From assembly GCF_014651055.1 (NCBI RefSeq), contig NZ_BMWD01000002.1:162706-226705 (forward strand): a stretch of DNA of 64,000 bases. Direction: 5' to 3'. Below the pieces are notes generated by a model. It did not search any database. It was not told the origin of the DNA and was given only the letters and a program-made list of their open reading frames with translations. Below are positions 1 to 8,641 of this stretch, piece by piece (the stretch's first letter is position 1; every line of letters starts with the position of its first letter). A program made the position numbers and the translations under genes. Source of the stretch: Streptomyces fructofermentans. Its GTDB lineage: Bacteria; Actinomycetota; Actinomycetes; Streptomycetales; Streptomycetaceae.

Positions 1-156
1 CCGGTGACCGGTGACTGCCGTCCGCGGCAGGACGCGCTCGACCTCGTCTGGTTCAGCCCCGAGGAAGCCCTGTCGCCGATGGTCCTCAACGAGATGCCGG
101 GCGGCCACGGGGCACTCCTGCGCCAGGCCCTCGCCCACGTGGGACGCCTGTCCTGA
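1..156 (+). CDS. NUDIX hydrolase family protein, C-terminal fragment
   Basis: Open reading frame 1 is open from the window edge to a TGA at 154-156, giving the last 51 residues of a protein whose start lies outside. The stretch DLVWFSPEEAL followed by a helix ending in LLRQALAHVG resembles the C-terminal end of NUDIX hydrolases, where a W-[FV]-[ST]-P-E-E-A segment follows the fold core. The NUDIX box itself is not in view, so substrate and catalytic competence cannot be judged. The codon bias fits a real gene. Confidence 0.55.
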   Translation, partial: PVTGDCRPRQDALDLVWFSPEEALSPMVLNEMPGGHGALLRQALAHVGRLS

Positions 157-1381
157 GACCGGTGCGGGGCCGTGCGGGACGGCGGACGGGGCGCGGGTCG
201 GGGCCGCGGACGGGCAGCCGGGACGCGCAGGGCCCCCGTCGGGCGGGCGGCAAACGGCCGTTCAGGCCCCGACGTTCGCCGCGGCGCCCGCGGGAGGGCC
301 GCATGTCCGGGCGTCGACCGAACCGGCGTGACACACCATCAGAGTTCTGGTGACGCGGCTGCGAGGCCGGGCGACCACCCGTCTCCCGTCTGAAGAAGGA
401 GCGGGCCGGCCGCGTCGGCGGAGACGGCCGGCAAGCGCGCGAGTGCGGGCCGCAACCCCGGCGGGGACCGTCGGCCGCCGCCGGGCCCTCCGTCGGCGGA
501 GGCCCGGGGCTGCCGAGCCGTTCTCGATCTCTTCGACTTCACTGCCGGTCACCCGGTGTGACGCGACAGCGAATTCCTGATTCCGCATTGATTGCGGACG
601 ACACCTTCGCAATGAATCCGACGGGGCGTTGTCGATCAATTCATGGAGACGTGGACCAGTGACAACGATTTCGCCGGTTTCCGCGTGATCCGCTCCGCAC
701 GCGCGTGGCCCCGACAGCCTCGCCCGGCCTCCCGTCGACGCCGTCCGCCCCTCTGTGCCGGTGCCCGCCGCCGGGAGTCGGGTACGTGCCGCGTGGCGAC
801 TCCTCGCACCAGGGCCCACGGGCAGCGGACGACTGCCCGCGTCGGGGTCGGCCGCCCGCAGAATCCGGCGGCGCCATCAGTGAGGTCCGTCTCCAAGAGA
901 TGACCCGGGAGGGTCGACGATGCCGCGCGCCTGCGGCGAAGCGTCACCCGATTTCGGCCGACCCGCTCCGCACCATTGGACAGGGCAACCGGTCGCTCCA
1001 TTTCTCGCAATTGACGGCATTGCCCTGCGACGCCGATTTCGACGCGCCCTCGATACGGCGAGGCAGGCGTGAATTGCACGGAACGAATTCGCCGTAATCA
1101 ATTCAGGAACGCCGACTCGAGGAACTGCCGGGCTCGTCGACGCGGCCGGAGACAGGCCGACCGGGCGGCACGGAGTGGGCAAAACCTCCCAGGGGAACCG
1201 GAGTTGGCCGTGCACGCCGCATACCGCCGGCCATTTCGTGCGCGTGGAAGTTGAAAGACGTACAGCCCGGGGCGGGGCAGCGACATCACAAAAAGTGCAC
1301 GAACCGTCGCGCTCGGTAAGGATGCGGATGTCGCCCCTGCCGGGGCATGACATTCGATTTCACGACATCAGGAGAAAGCGC
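157..1381. other. long intergenic stretch without a convincing gene
   Basis: About 1.2 kb lies between the NUDIX tail and the collagen-like gene. Open frames here are short, overlap each other on both strands and lack ribosome binding sites or recognisable domains. Base composition is uneven: 150-520 is extremely GC-rich, while about 535-670 and 940-1110 contain AT-richer patches (around attgattgcgg, caattgacggc and gtaatcaattc) unlike coding DNA here. The last 150 bases presumably hold the promoter and leader of the collagen-like gene. I could not pick out a reliable -35/-10 pair. Gene decay or a long regulatory region are both possible. Confidence 0.5.
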
Positions 1382-2578
1382 ATGAGTCCTGACTCCAGGA
1401 CCCGTTCCTCACTCGGCCCGCTCCCCCTCACCCGTCGCAGCACGTGGATCGCGGGCAGCAGCTTCGCATCCCTCGCTCTCGTACTGACGGGCATGGCAGG
1501 CCCCGCCCTTGCCATGCAGTCCACGAAGCCTGTCGTCGGCATAGCCTCCGCCGCCGACCGGGGTGACGACGGATGCCGCAGCGTCGACGCGGAACCGCGC
1601 AGGGGCAGCCACTGCGACGACCACGGCCCCGACCGTGACCACGAGCACGGCCAGGGTCACCAGGGCGGCCACCACGACCAGGGCGGCCGGGGCGAACCCG
1701 GACCGACGGGCCCCACTGGCCCCACGGGACCGAGGGGTGACACCGGCCCCGCCGGCGTCGACGGAGCCACGGGCGCCACGGGCGCCGACGGTGCGGACGG
1801 CGCCACCGGAGCGACGGGCGCGGATGGCGCGGACGGTGCCACCGGAGCCACGGGCGCCGACGGTGCGGACGGCGCCACGGGTGCCACGGGTGCCACTGGT
1901 GCCACTGGCGCCGACGGAGCCACGGGCCCGACGGGTGCCGACGGTGCCACGGGTCCCACCGGTGCTGACGGTGCCACGGGTCCGACGGGTGCCGACGGTG
2001 CCACGGGTGCGACCGGCGCTGACGGAGCCACGGGTGCGACCGGCGCCACGGGCGCCACGGGCGCTGACGGTGCCACCGGCCCGACCGGTGCCGACGGTGC
2101 CACCGGTGCGACCGGTGCCGACGGAGCCACCGGTGCGACCGGAGCCACGGGTGCCACCGGCGCCACAGGCGCCACCGGTGCTGATGGAGCCACGGGTCCG
2201 ACGGGTGCCGACGGAGCCACCGGTGCGACCGGCGCCACGGGTGCCACGGGTGCCGACGGAGCCACCGGTGCGACCGGCGCCACGGGTGCCACCGGTGCCA
2301 CGGGTGCCACGGGTGCCACGGGTGCGACCGGCGCGACGGGCCCCTCCGGACCGGCCGACACGACCATCGTCCAGCAGAACTACAACGTCCTGCTGGGTGT
2401 CAACGCGTCCTACGACTCCCCGGCGTGCCCGGCCGGCACCAGTCCCATCTCCGGAGGGCTGTCTGCCGTCGGCCTCGCCACCGCCCTCGGGCAGAGCTAC
2501 CCGTCAGGTGACCACTGGGTCGTGACCGCGACAGCCGGCGTCGCCACCACCATTACGGTCTACGCGGTCTGCGGCTGA
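1382..2578 (+). CDS. secreted collagen-like triple-helix repeat protein
   Basis: A 398-aa protein. An ATG at 1382 is preceded by an aggag ribosome site at 1370-1374; the frame is open further upstream but without a better start. Residues 1-44 form a signal peptide: basic n-region, hydrophobic stretch [19 protein letters not shown] and a probable signal peptidase cut after ALA. Residues 45-103 are a His/Asp/Gly-rich linker. Residues 104-325 are 74 uninterrupted Gly-X-Y triplets dominated by GAT, GAD and GPT, a collagen-like domain able to form a triple helix without hydroxyproline. The C-terminal 73 residues contain two cysteines and may form a small trimerisation or surface domain. It is probably exported and extracellular or wall-associated. 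Function is unknown; adhesion or matrix roles are known for other bacterial collagen-like proteins. Confidence 0.85.
   Translation: MSPDSRTRSSLGPLPLTRRSTWIAGSSFASLALVLTGMAGPALAMQSTKPVVGIASAADRGDDGCRSVDAEPRRGSHCDDHGPDRDHEHGQGHQGGHHDQGGRGEPGPTGPTGPTGPRGDTGPAGVDGATGATGADGADGATGATGADGADGATGATGADGADGATGATGATGATGADGATGPTGADGATGPTGADGATGPTGADGATGATGADGATGATGATGATGADGATGPTGADGATGATGADGATGATGATGATGATGATGADGATGPTGADGATGATGATGATGADGATGATGATGATGATGATGATGATGATGPSGPADTTIVQQNYNVLLGVNASYDSPACPAGTSPISGGLSAVGLATALGQSYPSGDHWVVTATAGVATTITVYAVCG
1691..2356 (+). repeat. tandem Gly-X-Y codon repeat array
   Basis: The DNA behind the 74 collagen triplets is a near-tandem array of 9-bp units related to ggtgccacg and ggtgccgac, with higher-order 18- and 27-bp periods. 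Synonymous variation between gcc/gcg and ggc/ggt is moderate, so the array is old but still recombinogenic. The minus strand is also open through it as a Pro-Val-Ala polymer, which is a by-product of the repeat. Confidence 0.85.
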
Positions 2579-2604
2579 CCGCAGCCCCGAACGACCGCTT
2601 TTGA

Positions 2605-2644
2605 CGCAGGAGTCCCCGCCGGTGTTCCGGCGGGGACTCCTGCG
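2605..2644 (+). terminator. hairpin terminator after collagen-like gene
   Basis: Perfect 18-bp stem (2605-2622 with 2627-2644, arms cgcaggagtccccgccgg and its complement) and a 4-base tgtt loop, 26 bases after the stop codon. There is no U-tract, which is usual for Streptomyces terminators. Confidence 0.85.
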
Positions 2645-2744
2645 CGTTGAAACAGCCCTTGACCCGGTCCGGCGGAAGAGTTCTCGGTGGCCCGCCGCCA
2701 CGGTCGGGAGCCCGACGGCATTGGCCCCCGACCCGTCCCGAAAC

Positions 2745-2787
2745 GATCGAGGGGCCGTTCCAGATTTCTCTGAAACGGCCCCTGATC
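2745..2787 (-). terminator. hairpin terminator after tRNA-Pro
   Basis: An inverted repeat with core ggggccgtt / aacggcccc lies 16 bases past the 3' end of the minus-strand tRNA and is followed on that strand by a short T-run (cgttt). It has imperfect outer pairing gatc/gatc. Confidence 0.7.
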
Positions 2788-2802
2788 TGCGACTCTCACG
2801 AG

Positions 2803-2876
<74 letters not shown>

Positions 2877-3269
2877 ATGCCCGTTGTGACCTGGGGTTTC
2901 CCCTGGCCGAACGTGCACCGAAACAATACCGCACTCGGGTCGGTGGTCGCGCACTCCTTTTGTCCTCGGGGTACGGGTCGGCTTCCAGTTCGACCGAGAC
3001 CGCATGCCGTACAGGGCTCGGCGGGCGACACCGGCATCGGCCGCCGCAGACCGCGCCCACGGAGGCCCGCCCCGGACAGCCTTCGATCGCGCCTGAGCCA
3101 CGCGCGAGTCGTACAAGGTCGCTCGCCCCACGAGGGGCGGGGCCAATCCGGGCCGCCCCCCTTCTCAGTCGCGTCAGCGGTGACGTGCAGTGGCCGAAAT
3201 GCCCTCGCGCGCCAGGTGGCCCCCTCCGCACCGGAGGCGGTGGCGCGCCGGAGCCCGATCCCGTCCGGG
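2877..3269. other. intergenic region between tRNA-Pro and MFS gene
   Basis: About 390 bases without a supportable gene. It should contain the tRNA promoter (a possible minus-strand -10 TATTGT is at 2927-2932, with no good -35) and the 3' untranslated region of the MFS gene. The open frames crossing it run through the tRNA or antisense to it and are artefacts. Confidence 0.5.
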
Positions 3270-4661
3270 TCAGCCCTTCCGGGAGCAGGCCGCCGGCCCC
3301 GGTATGCCCGCCGCGGCACCGCGCACCACCGGTGCCCCGGGAGCATCGGCCCGGACCAGGTCGCGTATCGCGGGCACCGAGAGCAGCGCCGCCGCGACGA
3401 CCAGGGCCATGACACCCGCCACGAGCAGGACGCGGTCCGCGCCGAGCGCCGCCGCGGCCGGACCCGCGAGGGCCTGGCCGACCGGCATCATCGCGAGGGA
3501 ACCGGCGACGTCGTAGGAGTGGATGCGGTTGAGGACGTCCGGCGGGACCTGCGTCTGCACGCTGGTCGCCCACATGACACCCCAGAAGGACATGCCGGCG
3601 CCCGCGACCGCCGCGCCACCCGCCATCGCCGGCACGTCGAGGCCCGCCCCCACCACGGCGGGGAAGCAGGCGAACGAGAACAGGGCGAGCGAACCCGCAC
3701 GGAGCATTCGGCGGGGTCTCAGCCGCAGGGCGATCAGACCGCCCACGACCGTGCCCGCGCCCAGGGCGGAGTTGACCAGGCCGTACGCCCGGGGGCCGTG
3801 CTCCCGTACGACCTCCGTCGCGACCAGCGGGACTGTCGGGCCCCACACCGAAATCATCAGGACGCACCAGATGAGGATCACCGCCCACAGCCAGGTGCGG
3901 GACCGGAACTCCCGCCAGCCCTGGGCGAGGTCCGCTCCGAAGCCGCGGGTGCGGGCGGGGCCGTGGGGATCGGCCGGCGGCAGCCGGAGGAGCAGCAGGC
4001 AGAGGCCGCTCACGGCGTAGGTCGCGGCATGGGCCGCGAAGACCCCGCCGGGCGACACGAAGGCCACCAGCAGGCCGGCCAGCGCGGGGCCCGCGAGCTG
4101 GGCCGTCGACTCGGCGACCCGTATCGCGCCGTTGGCCGCCTGGACGTCCGCGGCGAGCCGGGGCACGGTGCTGGCGACGCCGGGCTGGAACACGGCTGCC
4201 GCGGCGCCGTTGACCGCGCCGATCAGGCAGATCTGCCAGAGCACCACATGGCCGGTGAAGAAGAGCACCGCGGCGAGGGACTGGGTACCCACCCGGACGA
4301 GGTCGGCCCCACTCATCAGCAGGCGGGTGCTGAAGCGGTCCGCGAAGACCCCTCCGAAGATCACCAGGCCCGCGAAGCAGGCGGCCGAGGCGGCCATGGC
4401 GAGGCCGACCGCGCCCACCCCGTGGCCGTGCTGGAGCAGCCCGGCCGCCAGCGCCACCGGGAGCATGGTGTCCCCCAGCTTGGCCACGGCCCGGGCCGTG
4501 AAGAACAGCCCGAAGTCGCGCGACCAGATCCGCCGGGCCCCGGCTCCCGCGTCCCCCGTACCCCCAGCGGCCACGGCACCCCGGCCCGGCGTGACCCGGC
4601 CGGCGGTACGGCTCTCCTCCGGGCCCCCGCCCGGAGGCACACGTGACGACACCCCCGTCAT
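3270..4661 (-). CDS. MFS transporter, multidrug/enterobactin-exporter-like
   Basis: A 463-aa membrane protein with about twelve hydrophobic segments after a short N-terminal Gly/Ala-rich tail; the transmembrane core begins near FGLFFTARAVAKLGDTMLPV. This opening resembles the MFS_3 branch (EntS-like and related drug exporters), which includes the loop GVFADRFSTRLLMSGADLVR between helices 2 and 3. An exporter role is therefore likely but the substrate is unknown. I chose ATG at 4661 with a ggagggg 13 bases upstream; GTG at 4673 in the same frame is an alternative adding four residues. It is the last gene of the minus-strand run that begins with tdh, 123 bases after the YjbR-like gene. Confidence 0.8.
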   Translation of the reverse strand: MTGVSSRVPPGGGPEESRTAGRVTPGRGAVAAGGTGDAGAGARRIWSRDFGLFFTARAVAKLGDTMLPVALAAGLLQHGHGVGAVGLAMAASAACFAGLVIFGGVFADRFSTRLLMSGADLVRVGTQSLAAVLFFTGHVVLWQICLIGAVNGAAAAVFQPGVASTVPRLAADVQAANGAIRVAESTAQLAGPALAGLLVAFVSPGGVFAAHAATYAVSGLCLLLLRLPPADPHGPARTRGFGADLAQGWREFRSRTWLWAVILIWCVLMISVWGPTVPLVATEVVREHGPRAYGLVNSALGAGTVVGGLIALRLRPRRMLRAGSLALFSFACFPAVVGAGLDVPAMAGGAAVAGAGMSFWGVMWATSVQTQVPPDVLNRIHSYDVAGSLAMMPVGQALAGPAAAALGADRVLLVAGVMALVVAAALLSVPAIRDLVRADAPGAPVVRGAAAGIPGPAACSRKG

Positions 4662-4784
4662 CCCGCCCCACACCCCTCCCCCGACGCTCCCGCACCCCGT
4701 CCGCCCGGGCGGGACCGTGGCGCCCCCTCCGCGCCACGCTCCCCACCCGCTGACGGATCATGTCACCCGGCACTGACAACGGCC

Positions 4785-5144
4785 TCAGCCGGATGCCGGG
4801 AGCCCGATCTCCGGGTGCGCTTCGAGCAGTTGGTTCGGGGCGGCCTGCCGCCAGGAGTCGGCGAGGATGTCCCGCAGCTCGGCCGCGTCGTCCAGCGCGT
4901 CGAGCCGTACGCGCACCCAGGCGAAGCCCGCTTCGTGGTCGGCGATCCAGAACTTGCCCGGCTCCGCGAGCACCAGTTCGTCGCGCTCCTCCTTGGGGCA
5001 GCGCACGGCGATCGAGGTCTCCTCCTCGGGCAGCGTCGCGAACATCTTGCCCGCGACCCGGAAGGTCGGCATGCTCCAGGCGATCTTCTCCGTCGTGTCC
5101 GGCAGCGACAGGCAGATGCGGCGTACGTCTTCGGCTTCCTGCAT
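4785..5144 (-). CDS. MmcQ/YjbR family protein
   Basis: A 119-aa protein with the MmcQ/YjbR (DUF419) signature: LSLPDTTEKIAWSMPTFRV near the N-terminus, a central FATLPEEETSIAVRCP strand pair and a WVRVRLDALDD segment. The family folds like a CyaY-type double-wing and some members bind DNA, but the cellular role is unclear. The start chosen is ATG at 5144 because the family normally begins a few residues before this motif; an upstream TTG at 5174 would add ten unconserved residues. No strong ribosome site is visible. It lies 30 bases after the GNAT gene and may be co-transcribed with it. Confidence 0.8.
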   Translation of the reverse strand: MQEAEDVRRICLSLPDTTEKIAWSMPTFRVAGKMFATLPEEETSIAVRCPKEERDELVLAEPGKFWIADHEAGFAWVRVRLDALDDAAELRDILADSWRQAAPNQLLEAHPEIGLPASG

Positions 5145-5174
5145 GGCACGCACCGTAGCCAATGCCACTGACAA

Positions 5175-5723
5175 TCACCTGGTGGGAGCGTGTTCCCGGA
5201 CCTCTGTGACCGCTACGCGCCGGTAGTAGAGCGTGGTCGGGCGGAGTTCGCCCGAGGGTGCCGCCGCGTAGTCGGGGATGACACCCGCCCGGACCCATCC
5301 CGCCGACCGGTACAGCGATTCGGCGGGGCTGCCCGTCTCCGTGTCGAGGCTGAGCAGGGTGACGCCCGCCTCGGCGGCCCCCCGTTCGGCCGCGTCGAGC
5401 AGTGAACGGCCGATTCCGCGTCCGCGTCCCCTGGGGTGGACCATCAGCTTCACGACCTCGGCACGGTGCCGGCTGTTGGGGCTTTCCGCGAAGGCCAGGC
5501 CGACGGTGCCGACGATCCCGTGCTCGTCACGGACGGCCCACACCGCGAGGAGGCCCGCGGAGAGGGCGGCGCTCCGCCCCCGCCACCAGGCGGCGGCCTC
5601 GGCGCGGCGCAGCGGGGCGAGGAAGCCGACCGACGCGCCCGCGTCGACGGTGTCGACCAGGAGGTCGGCCAACTCCCCGACTCCCGCCAGGAACTCATCG
5701 CATGTCAGTCGCGCGACGCTCAC
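5175..5723 (-). CDS. GNAT family N-acetyltransferase
   Basis: A 182-aa acetyl-CoA-dependent N-acetyltransferase. The pyrophosphate-binding loop is visible as VVKLMVHPRGRGRGIGRSLL (R/Q-x-x-G-x-G/A type), preceded by IVGTVGLAF and followed by LLSLDTETGSPAESLYRSAGW, the usual motif B region. The start is GTG at 5723, whose GTGA overlaps the stop of the upstream XRE-cupin gene by four bases, indicating translational coupling. Upstream in-frame ATG codons lie inside the regulator gene. The substrate is unknown; coupling to a repressor-like protein suggests it is a regulated detoxification or antibiotic-modifying enzyme, which is inference. Confidence 0.85.
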   Translation of the reverse strand: MSVARLTCDEFLAGVGELADLLVDTVDAGASVGFLAPLRRAEAAAWWRGRSAALSAGLLAVWAVRDEHGIVGTVGLAFAESPNSRHRAEVVKLMVHPRGRGRGIGRSLLDAAERGAAEAGVTLLSLDTETGSPAESLYRSAGWVRAGVIPDYAAAPSGELRPTTLYYRRVAVTEVREHAPTR

Positions 5724-6310
5724 GGCAGCACCACCGCCAGCACATAGCGCGCGTCCTGCGGCCCCGGGCACCGGAACCTGGTGGGGCCCCACACCCGCAG
5801 TCGGAGGCAGTCGCCCGTGCCGAGGCGGTGCTCGGCGTCCTGCGCGGTGATGTCGAGCCGGCCGTCGAGTACCCAGATGTGCTGTTCGAGCCCCGCGACG
5901 GGCGGCCGGTCGTACGCGATGTCGGCACCCGCCAGGAGCCGCCCCTCCACGAGTTCGCCGCGCAGGCCCGGATGCGGCGGGGACACCGACCGGCGTACGA
6001 AGCCGGAGGCCCGGTCCTCCCAGACCGGCTGCTCGGCGGCGGGCACCAGCGGGGCGGGAGCCTCCTCGACCTCGCTGAGCAGCTGCGACATCGTGCGGCC
6101 GTACACCGCGCAGAGCCGGTTGAGGAGCGAGGCGGTGGGACTGGTCTCGGCGCGCTCGGCCCTGGACAGCGTCGAGCGGCTCACACCACTGCGATCCGCC
6201 AACTCGCCCAGGGACCAGCCCCGTTCGGACCGCAGCTCGGCGAGGCGCGCCCCCAGCCGCACGTCGACCGGGTCCGGCACCGCGCCCGTGCCGCCTCCAT
6301 CGCTTCCCAT
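5720..6310 (-). CDS. XRE family transcriptional regulator with cupin domain
   Basis: A 196-aa regulator. Residues about 17-75 are an XRE helix-turn-helix (LGARLAELRSERGWSLGELA then SGVSRSTLSRAE), and residues about 110-195 are a small cupin fold (HIWVLDGRLDI, GTGDCLRLRVWGPTRF). Such proteins usually repress their own operon and respond to a small ligand in the cupin. The start is ATG at 6310. There is no ribosome binding site; a duplicated 12-bp element overlaps the start codon, so the mRNA may be leaderless. The coupled downstream gene is the GNAT acetyltransferase. Confidence 0.85.
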   Translation of the reverse strand: MGSDGGGTGAVPDPVDVRLGARLAELRSERGWSLGELADRSGVSRSTLSRAERAETSPTASLLNRLCAVYGRTMSQLLSEVEEAPAPLVPAAEQPVWEDRASGFVRRSVSPPHPGLRGELVEGRLLAGADIAYDRPPVAGLEQHIWVLDGRLDITAQDAEHRLGTGDCLRLRVWGPTRFRCPGPQDARYVLAVVLP

Positions 6311-6335
6311 ATTCGGGATGCTATCCCATATTCGG
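6305..6335 (-). promoter_or_regulatory. direct-repeat operator overlapping XRE-cupin start
   Basis: The 12-bp sequence tcccatattcgg occurs at 6305-6316 and again at 6324-6335 (19-bp period), with a gggat-gct-atccc dyad between the two. The first copy includes the ATG of the regulator gene. The arrangement suits autoregulation by the encoded XRE protein; this is inferred from position. Confidence 0.55.
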
Positions 6336-6399
6336 CACACCTTGACGGCTGGCCGACCCAGGGGCACCACCACGCACCACGAGTCACGCCGAGGCGGCG

Positions 6400-7305
6400 T
6401 CAGCCGACCGGGGCGACCTCCCCGAGCGCCTCCAGCACCGGCCGGATGAGGGGATGCCCCTCGGCGCCCCGGCGTACGGCCGCGAAGACCCGGCGCGTGG
6501 GCGCGGCGCCGTCGACGGGACGCACCACCACGCCCGCGAGGTCCATGCCGCGCAGGGCCGAACGCGGCACCAGCGCGACCCCCGCGTCCGCGGAGGCGAG
6601 GGCCACCACCGCGCGGAAGTCGTCCGAGGAGTGCTCCAGCCGGGGCTGGAAGCCCGCGTGCTCGCAGGCCAGGACCACCACGTCGTGGCAGGGGTTCCCG
6701 GGGTACGGGCCGATCCACGGGTCCTTGGCCAGCTCGGCGAGCGGCACCTCCGTACGGTCGGCGAGGCGGTGGCTCACCGGGACGACCGCGTCGAACGGCT
6801 CGGCGTACAGCGGCAGGTGCGTCAGCCGGGGGTCGTCCGCGTCCGGAGCGCCCCGGTACTCGACGGCGACGGCGACGTCGACCACCCGGTCCAGCACCAT
6901 CGGCAGGCTGGCGTCGCCCTCGGCGTCCTGGACGCGCAGCGCGATGCCCGGGGCCGTGCTCGCGAGCCGGGCCACGGCGGGCGCCACGACCAGCGCGATG
7001 CCGGTCGCGAAGGAGGCCACGGTGACCGTGCCCGCCGAGCCCGCGCTGTACGCGGCCAGCTCCGCCTCGGCCCGTTCGAGCTGGGCGAGGACCGCGTTGG
7101 TGTGGCCGAGGAGGATCTCGCCGGCCGGGGTCAGCCGTACGCCCCTGGCACCGCGCTCGACGAGGCGGTGCCCGGTCTCCTGCTCCAGTGCGGTGAGCTG
7201 CTGGGAGACAGCGGAGGGCGTGAGGTAGAGCGCGGCGGCGGCGGCCGTCACCGTACGGTGGTCCGCCACCGCCCTGAGGATGTGCAGCCGCCGAGCTTCG
7301 ATCAT
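6400..7305 (-). CDS. LysR family transcriptional regulator
   Basis: A 301-aa LysR-type regulator. The N-terminal winged helix-turn-helix reads ARRLHILRAVADHRTVTAAA then LYLTPSAVSQQLTALEQETG. The substrate-binding domain follows from about residue 90 (GTVTVASFATGIALVVAPAV). The start is ATG at 7305, placing the HTH at the usual distance from the N-terminus; a further upstream in-frame start adds nine residues with no family support. It lies downstream of tdh-kbl on the same strand, 115 bases after kbl. Its targets are not evident; no divergent gene is present, unusual for LysR regulators. Confidence 0.88.
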   Translation of the reverse strand: MIEARRLHILRAVADHRTVTAAAAALYLTPSAVSQQLTALEQETGHRLVERGARGVRLTPAGEILLGHTNAVLAQLERAEAELAAYSAGSAGTVTVASFATGIALVVAPAVARLASTAPGIALRVQDAEGDASLPMVLDRVVDVAVAVEYRGAPDADDPRLTHLPLYAEPFDAVVPVSHRLADRTEVPLAELAKDPWIGPYPGNPCHDVVVLACEHAGFQPRLEHSSDDFRAVVALASADAGVALVPRSALRGMDLAGVVVRPVDGAAPTRRVFAAVRRGAEGHPLIRPVLEALGEVAPVG

Positions 7306-7420
7306 GCGACCGATTCTCTCAAACGTTCGCATTCCTCCCGTCCGGCCGCCGCGGAGCCGTGCCCCGCGCCCCGGCTGTGCCGCCCGGAGCGCGGGCGGGG
7401 TGCCCCGAGGGGCGCCCGGC

Positions 7421-8614
7421 TCAGCCCTCCAGCTCGGCGCGGGCCGACACGAACGCGTCCACGGCGCGGTTGACGTCCTGCGTCGAGTGCGCGGCGGAGA
7501 GCTGTACGCGGATGCGGGCCTTGCCCTGCGGGACCACCGGGTACGAGAAGCCGATCACGTACACGCCGCGCTCCAGGAGCAGCTCGGCCATGCGGCCGGC
7601 CACGGACGCGTCGCCGATCATGACGGGGGCGATGGCGTGGTCGCCGGGCAGGATGTCGAAGCCCTCCTCCGTCATCCTGGAACGGAACAGCGCCGTGTTC
7701 TCCGCGAGCCGCTCGCGCAGGTCGCCCGCCGACTCCAGCAGGTCGAGCACCTTGAGCGAGGCGGCGGCGATCACCGGGGCCAGCGTGTTCGAGAAGAGGT
7801 ACGGGCGCGAGCGCTGGCGCAGCAGGGCGACGATCTCGGCGCGGGCGGCGACGTAACCGCCGGAGGCGCCGCCGAGGGCCTTGCCGAGGGTGCCCGTGAT
7901 GATGTCGACGCGGTCCATGACGCCGTGCAGCTCGGGGGTGCCTCGGCCGCCGGGGCCGACGAAGCCGACGGCGTGCGAGTCGTCGACCATGACCATCGCG
8001 TCGTAGCGGTCCGCGAGGTCGCAGATCTCGCTCAGCGGGGCCACGTAGCCGTCCATGGAGAAGACGCCGTCGGTGACGATCAGGCGGCGCCTGGCGGACT
8101 GCGCCTCCTTCAACTGCCGCTCCAGGTCCGCCAGGTCGCGGTTGGCGTAGCGGAAGCGCCGGGCCTTGGACAGCCGGATGCCGTCGATGATCGAGGCGTG
8201 GTTGAGGGCGTCGGAGATGACCGCGTCCTCCTCGCCGAGGAGGGTCTCGAAGACTCCGCCGTTGGCGTCGAAGCACGACGAGTAGAGGATCGTGTCCTCC
8301 TGGCCGAGGAACGTCGACAGACGCTGCTCCAGCTCCTTGTGCACCTCCTGCGTACCGCAGATGAAGCGTACGGACGCCATGCCGTAGCCCCAGCGGTCGA
8401 GCGCCGCGTGGGCGGCGGCGACGACCTCGGGGTGGTCGGCGAGCCCGAGGTAGTTGTTGGCGCAGAAGTTGAGGACCTCGCCGGGCCGCCCGCCCGCCGT
8501 GACGTTGACGGTCGCCGACTGCGGGGTGCCGATGACCCGCTCGGGCTTGTGCAGGCCCGCGGCGCGGATCTCGTCGAGGGTGGTGCGGAGGTCGTCGCGT
8601 ACGGAGTCGAACAT
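7421..8614 (-). CDS. kbl: glycine C-acetyltransferase (2-amino-3-ketobutyrate CoA ligase)
   Basis: A 397-aa PLP enzyme of the alpha-oxoamine synthase family. With Tdh it degrades L-threonine: 2-amino-3-ketobutyrate plus CoA gives glycine and acetyl-CoA. Visible hallmarks are [16 protein letters not shown], the substrate/PLP site [18 protein letters not shown] and the Schiff-base lysine in [15 protein letters not shown]. Length matches the family. Two ATGs are adjacent (8617 and 8614); the second sits seven bases from the aagga ribosome site and gives the common N-terminus MFDSVRDDL. It follows tdh by 27 bases in an operon. Confidence 0.95.
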   Translation of the reverse strand: MFDSVRDDLRTTLDEIRAAGLHKPERVIGTPQSATVNVTAGGRPGEVLNFCANNYLGLADHPEVVAAAHAALDRWGYGMASVRFICGTQEVHKELEQRLSTFLGQEDTILYSSCFDANGGVFETLLGEEDAVISDALNHASIIDGIRLSKARRFRYANRDLADLERQLKEAQSARRRLIVTDGVFSMDGYVAPLSEICDLADRYDAMVMVDDSHAVGFVGPGGRGTPELHGVMDRVDIITGTLGKALGGASGGYVAARAEIVALLRQRSRPYLFSNTLAPVIAAASLKVLDLLESAGDLRERLAENTALFRSRMTEEGFDILPGDHAIAPVMIGDASVAGRMAELLLERGVYVIGFSYPVVPQGKARIRVQLSAAHSTQDVNRAVDAFVSARAELEG

Positions 8615-8641
8615 CATCAGTTCCTTAAAGTCCGGAGTTCC

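Noticed and set aside
1657-2367. 236-codon minus-strand frame coding for a Pro-Val-Ala polymer
   Set aside because: It is the antisense of the Gly-X-Y repeat; repeats with 9-bp period open a frame on the other strand automatically.
5145-5174. TTG start giving a ten-residue longer YjbR protein
   Set aside because: The extra residues are not like the family N-terminus and the ribosome site is not better.
7306-7420. TGCGA...TCGCA half-sites upstream of the LysR gene
   Set aside because: The 5-bp arms 17 bases apart are too short to claim an operator.
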